Assembly (NCBI GenBank): GCA_965277615.1
Contig: CBDIDG010000006.1
Location: 1,488,001 to 1,552,000, forward strand
Reading direction: 5' to 3'
Source of the DNA: Bog-532 sp965277615
GTDB lineage: Bacteria; Actinomycetota; Actinomycetes; Streptosporangiales; Streptosporangiaceae
DNA length: 64,000 nt
Part shown: positions 57,878 through 64,000 of the stretch, one piece after another
How positions within the stretch are numbered: the stretch's first letter is position 1
How the letters are laid out: each line of letters opens with the position of its first letter
The notes under the pieces: model-generated
What the model saw: only the letters and a program-made list of their open reading frames with translations
Told to the model about the DNA's origin: nothing
The model's database searches: none
Program-made: the position numbers and the translations under genes

Positions 57878-59560
57878 TCAGCTGGCGGCTTCGGCGCCGG
57901 ATTCGGGGCGGGATTCGGGGCGGGCAAAGTCTTTGTCCCGGATGAGCAGGAACGACAGCACGCCGGAGGCCAGCGCGATGATCGCCGCCACCAGCAGGAT
58001 GCGGTCCAGGCCGGAGGCGAACGCGCCCCGGGTGATCTGCGCGGTCGCCTGCCGGGCCTGCGGCGGGAGCTTGGCGATGAGCTGGCCGACCTCGCCGGAC
58101 TGAACCGCCGCGGCGATCTTCGGGCCCTGGTGGGCCAGACTGGCCTTTCCGGCCACCTGGCGCACCACCTCGCTCTTAACCTGGCTGGAGAACAGCGTGC
58201 CGAGCAGCGCGATGCCGGTGGCGATGCCGACCTGGCGGAAGGTGGAGTTGATGCCGGAGGCCATTCCGGCCTGCTGCGGGCGCACGACGCCGACCGCGGT
58301 GGAGGCGAGCGGCGGGTTGACCAGCCCGACACCAACGCCGCTGACAATCATGCCCGGGATGAGGTGGGTCCAGCCGGAGCCCGCGTTGAGCCCGCGCATG
58401 AGCAGTAGCCCCGCCCCGACCAGGATCAGGCCGGGCCCGATGAGCAGGCGAACCGGCACCTTCGAAGACAGCCGGCCGGCCACCGTGGAGGTCACCAGGA
58501 TCCCGCCGGAAATAACCATGAGACGGAGACCGGTCTGCAGGGCCGAATAGCCCAGGATGTCCTGGAAGTACAGCACGAGGTAGAGAAGCATCGCGAAGAT
58601 CGACGCGCTGACCCCGAACGCCGCGACCGAGCCGCCGGAGAACGTCGGCAGCCGGAACAGCGTCAGGTCGAACATCGGGTGCGCGATGCGCATCTCGAGG
58701 ATGACGAACGCAATGAGCAGGACCACGGCCAGCGCGAAGCAGCCGAGCACGAGGCTGTTGGTGAAAGACTTCTCGTTCGACTCGATCAGCCCGTAGACCA
58801 GGCTGGCCAACGCCACCGTGAACAACGCGAAGCCGAACCAGTCCGGCCGGCTGGCCTGCGGGGCGCGCGACTCGGACACCTTCAGCAGCGCGATGACCAC
58901 GGCCGCGATCCCGAACGGCACGTTGACGAAGAAGATCCACCGCCAGGAAAGGCCGGAGGTGAGCAGGCCGCCGACCAGGGGGCCGATGGCCACGGCCAGC
59001 CCGGTGATGGCGCCCCAGACCCCGAACGCGGTGCCGCGGTCCTTGCCCCGGAACGCGTCGGCCAGCAGGGCCAGCGAGACCGCGAACATGATCGCCCCGC
59101 CGACCCCCTGCAGTGCGCGGGAGAGCTGCAGCACCAGGGTGCTGGTGGCGAAGCCGCACAGCGCCGAGGCGGCGGTGAAGATGACCAGGCCGATCAGGTA
59201 CATCCGCCGCCGGCCGTAATTGTCGGCCAGGCTGCCCGCGGTGAGCAGGAACGCGGCCAGGGTCAGCGCGTAGGCGTCCACCACCCACTGCAGGTCGGAG
59301 AAGCTGGAGTGCAGCGCGGTCTGGATGTCCGGCAGCGCCACGTTCACGATCGTGACGTCCAGCAGCAGCATGAACGTGCCCAGGCACACCGCGACCAGCG
59401 TCCACCACTTGTTCCCGCGCTGGGTGTTCTCGTGCTGGGGCTGGTGACCGGACTCGTGCGGATGGTCGCGCGACCCGCCCTCGTGCTGCCCGTGCCCGTC
59501 CCGCGCATGGTGATGCGGGTGTGGTGCAGGCTCGGACAGATCTTCGTGGGCTTCGGTCAC
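57878..59560 (-). CDS. MFS drug exporter (DHA2, EmrB/QacA type) with His-rich N terminus
   Basis: A 560-residue 14-TM transporter: LLLDVTIVNVALPDIQTALH (motif D1), SDLQWVVDAYALTLAAFLL, GSLADNYGRRRMYLIGLVIF (motif A) and LQLSRALQGVGGAIMFAVSL. The first ~50 residues before TM1 hold about a dozen histidines (HPHHHARDGHGQHEGG), cytoplasmic and metal-binding in appearance, not usual for this family. GTG 59560 has GGAG eight bases upstream; the frame is open further. Proton-driven efflux of drugs or metabolites is expected; a metal link is speculative. Confidence 0.85.
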   Translation of the reverse strand: MTEAHEDLSEPAPHPHHHARDGHGQHEGGSRDHPHESGHQPQHENTQRGNKWWTLVAVCLGTFMLLLDVTIVNVALPDIQTALHSSFSDLQWVVDAYALTLAAFLLTAGSLADNYGRRRMYLIGLVIFTAASALCGFATSTLVLQLSRALQGVGGAIMFAVSLALLADAFRGKDRGTAFGVWGAITGLAVAIGPLVGGLLTSGLSWRWIFFVNVPFGIAAVVIALLKVSESRAPQASRPDWFGFALFTVALASLVYGLIESNEKSFTNSLVLGCFALAVVLLIAFVILEMRIAHPMFDLTLFRLPTFSGGSVAAFGVSASIFAMLLYLVLYFQDILGYSALQTGLRLMVISGGILVTSTVAGRLSSKVPVRLLIGPGLILVGAGLLLMRGLNAGSGWTHLIPGMIVSGVGVGLVNPPLASTAVGVVRPQQAGMASGINSTFRQVGIATGIALLGTLFSSQVKSEVVRQVAGKASLAHQGPKIAAAVQSGEVGQLIAKLPPQARQATAQITRGAFASGLDRILLVAAIIALASGVLSFLLIRDKDFARPESRPESGAEAAS

Positions 59561-60012
59561 GGCAGGGCTCCAAGCTCCAGGTCGCGGTGAAAGGTTTTCG
59601 CAGGCTGGCGTGGGTGCCGCCGCATTGCAGGTTCTGTCCTGAAAGCGTCGCATGTAACAGGTGACCTGGTGTGACCGCCCCCCGCCCGGACCCGGCCGGT
59701 CGGCGGGCGTGCGCTGACCGGCGTACGGCGAGCGGCCAGAAAAGTCAACAATGGTCAACATTTACCGGCGCTGACTCGGGTGGTGGCGATCCCGGGTCTG
59801 GCCCATTCGGAGCACCCGCTACCCGATTTTCGGGCGCGGGCATGCCGAAATTCCGCGGCACCGCAGTCCATCGGAAAGATCGGAATACGGCGCGCGGAAT
59901 TCCGGGGTAATCGGGATTAGCTCTGCGCTTTGATCATGCTCACCAGCCGGGTTAGCTTCGATTCAGGGTATGCCAATCTCTAGCGATCAGCGGAATGGCT
60001 GGTGAGCGGCCT
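59561..60012. other. 452-base intergenic stretch
   Basis: Lies upstream of the MFS exporter and downstream of the secreted protein. No supported gene is seen. A 9-bp inverted repeat (AATTCCGCG at 59849-59857, complement at 59893-59901) is the only structure noted. The composition is slightly less GC-rich than the genes. Confidence 0.4.
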
Positions 60013-60609
60013 TTACAGGCCCAGCGCGGCGAGAATCTGGTTGAGCAGCGCCGACAGCGAGGTCAGGCCGCCGGTGCCGTTGAGCAGGTTGACCACCGCG
60101 CACAGCAGGTTGCCGAGCAGGTTGCCCGCACCAGGCACCGCGGTGATGTTCAGCGTTACCTGGTTGAGGGTGACCACGAGGCCGAGCAGGTTGAGGTTGA
60201 GCGGGCCCAGGACCAGGTTAAGTACCTGGCAGCCGGCCACAGCGTTGGCGGCCGCACTGGTGTTCACCGAGTCGGTCACGGTCTGGTTCACGGTACCGAG
60301 CGACGTCCCGTTGGCGTTGGTGAGCGTGCCCTTGAGCACCCCGGTGGCCTGCAGCACGCCGCCCACGACGGTGAACTTCTGGGGCGTGAACGTGCCGCTG
60401 AAGGTGCCTTTACCGGCCGAATTGGTGAACGTTCCTTTCACGACCGAGGTGAGGCTGCCCACGGACGCCGCCGGGCCCGACGTGGCCGTCTTTTCCGTGG
60501 TCGACGTGGTCGCCGTTACGGCCGCACCGGCCGCACTCGCGGTGAGTCCGGTGAGCGCTACCACCGAGCCCGCTGAGATGGCCATCATTCGCATGGACGG
60601 TACTTTCAT
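60013..60609 (-). CDS. secreted protein of unknown function
   Basis: A 198-residue protein with a signal peptide (MRMMAISAGSVVALTGLTAS, cleavage near AAGA-AV). The mature part is small-residue rich (FTNSAGKGTFSGTFTPQKF) and ends in Leu/Asn/Gly blocks (LNLVLGPLNLNLLGL, GAGNLLGNLLCAVVNLL) with two Cys that could form a disulphide. I recall similar exported proteins from Streptomyces relatives with no known role. GAAGGAACG precedes ATG 60609. Single-gene unit. Confidence 0.72.
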   Translation of the reverse strand: MKVPSMRMMAISAGSVVALTGLTASAAGAAVTATTSTTEKTATSGPAASVGSLTSVVKGTFTNSAGKGTFSGTFTPQKFTVVGGVLQATGVLKGTLTNANGTSLGTVNQTVTDSVNTSAAANAVAGCQVLNLVLGPLNLNLLGLVVTLNQVTLNITAVPGAGNLLGNLLCAVVNLLNGTGGLTSLSALLNQILAALGL

Positions 60610-61148
60610 CGTTCCTTCTCTCTGAAATTCGGTGAGAATGGGACGCGCTTCATGTAACCGGCCGAGTAGGCAACAAACACACTAGAAGAAACAAAAAAGT
60701 TCATGATCTTGAGGGTCGGTGTGATGCCGGGGTTGTACGGCGGTGACCGTACACGTTTGGGCAGTTGAGGCATGGTTGACGCGGCAAGCGTGGCCGACGG
60801 GGCATGATCACCCCCGGGAAAATCTTTTTGGGGCGCGGCCCGCGTGGCCGCCCAGTGCGGCTGGGACCGGCTGCTGGGCGGGCCGCCCGGTGCGGCTGGG
60901 ACCGGGCCGCTGGACGGCGGCCGCGGGCGGTGGTCAGTGTGGCCGCATCGGGCAGGCCGGGCCGGCCCCTGATCCGACCGGAATGAACCGGTAGACCGCA
61001 GTTCATTGTCGGAGAAACTGCAGGTCAAGGCGAGATTTAGGGCAAATGAGGCCAGCAGGTTAACGAAAAGTGTCGCACCGCTTAACCCTTGACCGGAACT
61101 TGGGCCGGGGCCTTGCTAGCGACCTGGCCACCGTGCTCTCTTACAGGC
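60610..61148. other. 539-base divergent intergenic stretch before pit
   Basis: Holds the promoters of the secreted protein and pit. It contains an imperfect tandem duplication (60846-60905) and, nearer pit, TTAAC-type repeats in 11-base register (61058-61090) that could be a phosphate-response box. No supported gene is visible. Confidence 0.45.
60846..60905. repeat. 25-base direct repeat, period 35
   Basis: Copies at 60846-60870 and 60881-60905 differ at one base; the core GTGCGGCTGGGACCGG is identical. Non-coding. Confidence 0.7.
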
Positions 61149-62294
<1,146 letters not shown>

Positions 62295-62312
62295 CGGCAA
62301 GGGAGAAGAAAC

Positions 62313-62603
62313 ATGAACGACTGGGTCAACTGGCACGCCCTGTGGCAGATCGTCATCCTGGGCTTGGTCTGCGGAGCCGGGCTGCCTGCCCTGTTCGCCG
62401 TCGGCTTGGTCGCCCTGAACATGGGCAACCGCGTTCAGACCGCGGGCGCGGGCGGGGCCGGGGGCACCACCGAGTCCGACGAGAGCCGGGTCTACGGGGG
62501 CAACCCGGTCGGCCTCGTCGCGGCCTGTCTCTGTTTCGCGATCGTGCTCGGCGCGATCGGGTACGGCATCTACCTGATCGTCGCGAGCAGCCACGGCAGC
62601 TAA
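62313..62603 (+). CDS. small two-TM membrane protein of the pit operon
   Basis: A 96-residue protein: TM1 WQIVILGLVCGAGLPALFAV, a Gly/Ser/Glu loop (GAGGAGGTTESDES), TM2 LVAACLCFAIVLGAIGYGIY. Resembles Rv0544c by size, topology and position. AAGGGAGAAGAA lies just before ATG 62313. May be a Pit accessory subunit; function not known. Confidence 0.82.
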   Translation: MNDWVNWHALWQIVILGLVCGAGLPALFAVGLVALNMGNRVQTAGAGGAGGTTESDESRVYGGNPVGLVAACLCFAIVLGAIGYGIYLIVASSHGS

Positions 62604-62617
62604 GCCTTATCGTCTTG

Positions 62618-62647
62618 GCCGCCCGGTCCCCGCGCGGGCCGGGCGGC
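62618..62647 (+). terminator. stem-loop between the small membrane gene and DUF3349
   Basis: GCCGCCCGG (62618-62626) pairs with CCGGGCGGC (62639-62647), perfect 9-bp arms, 12-base loop. It could partly terminate the pit transcript or protect its 3' end, setting a lower level for the DUF3349 genes. Confidence 0.55.
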
Positions 62648-62672
62648 ATCAACATAAAACAGGAGCCCAGTC

Positions 62673-62987
62673 ATGCCGGTGTCCTCGTTCGCGCACTCGA
62701 TCCTCAGCTGGCTGAGAGCCGGCTACCCCGAAGGACTTCCGCCCACCGACTACATCCCCTTGTTCGCCCTGCTGGGCACGCAGGTGACCGACGAGGACCT
62801 GCACGCCATCGCCGACGAGCTCGCCCGTGAGAGCGATCCGGAGTCGGCGGCCGCGATCAAGAAGGCGATCACCGACGTGACGAACGTTCATCCGAACGAT
62901 TACGACGTCGCCCGGGTCCGGGCCCGGCTGGCTGCGGGCGGCTGGCCACTGGCCCGCCCCGACCAGTTCAGCTCCGGGACGGCCTAG
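62673..62987 (+). CDS. DUF3349 protein, first copy
   Basis: A 104-residue helical protein: LSWLRAGYPEGLPPTDYIPL, FALLGTQVTDEDLHAIADEL and ARVRARLAAGGWPLARP. The family is actinobacterial, structurally known from mycobacteria as a small helical fold, function unknown. ACAGGAGCCCAGTC precedes ATG 62673. It is 28 bases from the second copy. Confidence 0.87.
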   Translation: MPVSSFAHSILSWLRAGYPEGLPPTDYIPLFALLGTQVTDEDLHAIADELARESDPESAAAIKKAITDVTNVHPNDYDVARVRARLAAGGWPLARPDQFSSGTA

Positions 62988-63014
62988 ACACCGACATCGA
63001 GAGAAACTGAGGCC

Positions 63015-63368
63015 ATGCCCCTGCCCTACGTTCTGCAGTTGGTCGTCAGCTGGCTCCGGGCCGGCTACCCCGACGGGGTGCCCGCCACCGACTACATCCC
63101 GCTGTTCGCCGTGCTCGGTTCCCAGCTGACCGACGTGGAAATGCTGGCGATCGCCGACGAGCTGGCCGGCGAGAGCGACCCGGACTCGGCCGCCGTGATC
63201 AAGCGGGCCATCAACGAGGTCACGCACCAGAAGCCGACCGACGCCGACGTCAACCGGGTCCGGGCCCACCTGGCGGCGGGCGGCTGGCCGCTGGCCCCGG
63301 TGGAACCGTCGGCGGCCGAACGCGCGGGTGGGGCGTCCCCCTCCTCGGGCGGGGCGTCCCCCTCCTAG
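63015..63368 (+). CDS. DUF3349 protein, second copy
   Basis: A 117-residue protein aligned end to end with the first copy: VSWLRAGYPDGVPATDYIPL, FAVLGSQLTDVEMLAIADEL, VNRVRAHLAAGGWPLAPV. It has a C-terminal extension with a short repeat (GGASPSSGGASPS). Clearly a tandem duplicate that has diverged. It overlaps the convergent fprA stop by four bases. Confidence 0.85.
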   Translation: MPLPYVLQLVVSWLRAGYPDGVPATDYIPLFAVLGSQLTDVEMLAIADELAGESDPDSAAVIKRAINEVTHQKPTDADVNRVRAHLAAGGWPLAPVEPSAAERAGGASPSSGGASPS

Positions 63369-64000
63369 GGTTCGGTGGGCCAGCAGGCGGCGAACAGCGC
63401 GTCCCGGCCATGCAGCTTGACCCGGTCCCCGCGCCCCAGCGACCGGGCCAGGTCGGCCTCCGCCGCCTCGACCCGCAGCCACTCCTCATAGCTCACCGGC
63501 CGGATGCCCTTGTCGGCCAGCATCTGCTCCAGGGCGGTCTTGCCGTCCTGGGCCCCATCGGCGGCGGAGTCCGGGCCGCCGGCGGCCGAGCCGTCGGCGG
63601 CCGGGTAGCGAAGCATGCCCGGCCGCGGCAAGGGCACGTCCACCGCCTCGTCGCCGAGCAGGTCGGCCAGCAGCGAGCGGACGGTCTCGGCCGCATCGGA
63701 CTTGTTCGTGCCGATGACGCCGGTGGGGCCGCGCTTGAGCCAGCCGGACACGTACTCGCCAGGCAGCGGCGCGCCGTCCGGGCCGAGCACCCGGCCCTGG
63801 TCGTTGGGGACCACCGCGTTCCGCTCGTCGAACGGCACGCCGTCCAGCGGGACGCTCTGATAGCCCACCGAACGCAGCACCATTTGCACGTCGAGCGTCT
63901 CCAGCTCGCCCGTGCCCTGGAACACCCCGTTTTCGTCCAGGCGGGTCCGCTCGAGGGTCAGGCCGGTGACCCGCTCGTCGCCGGTGATCTCCACCGGGCG
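63365..64000 (-). CDS. fprA: ferredoxin/flavodoxin-NADP+ reductase, C-terminal part (FprA type)
   Basis: The last ~210 residues of an adrenodoxin-reductase-like flavoenzyme: VLRSVGYQSVPLDGVPFDER, YVSGWLKRGPTGVIGTNKSD (NADP/FAD closing motif) and the C-terminal LLADLLGDEAV, YEEWLRVEAAEADLARSLG. It passes electrons between NADPH and ferredoxins, for example for P450s or Fe-S assembly. The N-terminal FAD motif is beyond the window. A low-complexity insert (DGSAAGGPDSAADGAQDG) sits before the final helices. Confidence 0.88.
   Translation of the reverse strand, partial: RPVEITGDERVTGLTLERTRLDENGVFQGTGELETLDVQMVLRSVGYQSVPLDGVPFDERNAVVPNDQGRVLGPDGAPLPGEYVSGWLKRGPTGVIGTNKSDAAETVRSLLADLLGDEAVDVPLPRPGMLRYPAADGSAAGGPDSAADGAQDGKTALEQMLADKGIRPVSYEEWLRVEAAEADLARSLGRGDRVKLHGRDALFAACWPTEP

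Noticed and set aside
60606..61028. Possible 140-codon minus-strand gene upstream of the secreted protein
   Set aside because: Composition is shadow-like and it covers the duplicated non-coding repeat; no domain or ribosome site.

Overview
The window is high-GC DNA (well above 65 percent by eye) with dense genes, many GTG starts and many 4-base ATGA/GTGA gene overlaps. The gene families point to an actinobacterium: the HemY/HemQ coproporphyrin branch of heme synthesis, a ppk1-mutT1 pair, DUF3000 next to an RNase D, a Pit phosphate transporter next to DUF3349 proteins, an F420-type LLM oxidoreductase, an FprA-type ferredoxin reductase and a DUF222/HNH protein. I cannot name a species. No rRNA, tRNA, CRISPR array, integrase or transposase was seen; the region looks chromosomal, with a few accessory genes.

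Layout. 0-3 kb: a three-gene operon for non-phosphorylative pentose oxidation (Weimberg type). 3-6.3 kb: a secreted beta-propeller lectin-like protein, a divergent FHA-HTH protein and an MFS exporter. 6.4-9.1 kb: pgi (one-base frameshift) and gnd. 9.2-19.9 kb: an FAD amine oxidase, an unknown 393-residue protein, a DUF222-HNH protein, a coiled-coil/poly-proline protein, a putrescine/GABA catabolic set (aldehyde dehydrogenase, Lrp regulator, aminotransferase), then a paralogue of the 3-kb lectin. 19.9-24.2 kb: a frameshifted MFS gene with a divergent MmyB-type regulator, an RraA-family protein and a repeat-rich membrane protein. 24.3-31 kb: accessory redox enzymes (D-amino-acid oxidase, SDRs, PhyH dioxygenase, LLM oxidoreductase, epoxide hydrolase) with a second MmyB-type regulator. 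31-35.4 kb: a one-TM repeat protein and a large LuxR-type ATPase regulator. 35.5-45 kb: the heme block (hemE, hemY, hemQ) with an iron-transporter homologue, then DUF3000-rnd-dedA. 44.4-48.1 kb: mutT1 and ppk1. 48-55.5 kb: a glycosidase-like propeller, sulfotransferase, methyltransferase, an ECF42/DGPF sigma pair, a TetR locus with two visible operators, and a second ECF sigma factor. 55.6-60.6 kb: aroA, an SGNH lipoprotein, an MFS exporter and a secreted protein. 61-63.4 kb: pit, a small membrane protein and two DUF3349 genes. The window ends inside fprA.

The most striking feature across genes is a repeated promoter layout: a TANNNT -10 hexamer ending 6-8 bases before the start codon, as expected for leaderless mRNAs, seen at about fourteen starts. 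At 38.58-38.61 kb two such elements form an inverted repeat that gives hemY and a divergent dsbA-like gene back-to-back leaderless promoters in 31 bases. Other notable points are a 346-base antisense overlap in which one repeat tract codes for the tails of both DedA and MutT1, two tandem TetR operators 21 bp apart, a tandem DUF3349 duplication downstream of pit, and two frameshifts that each look like loss of a single G.
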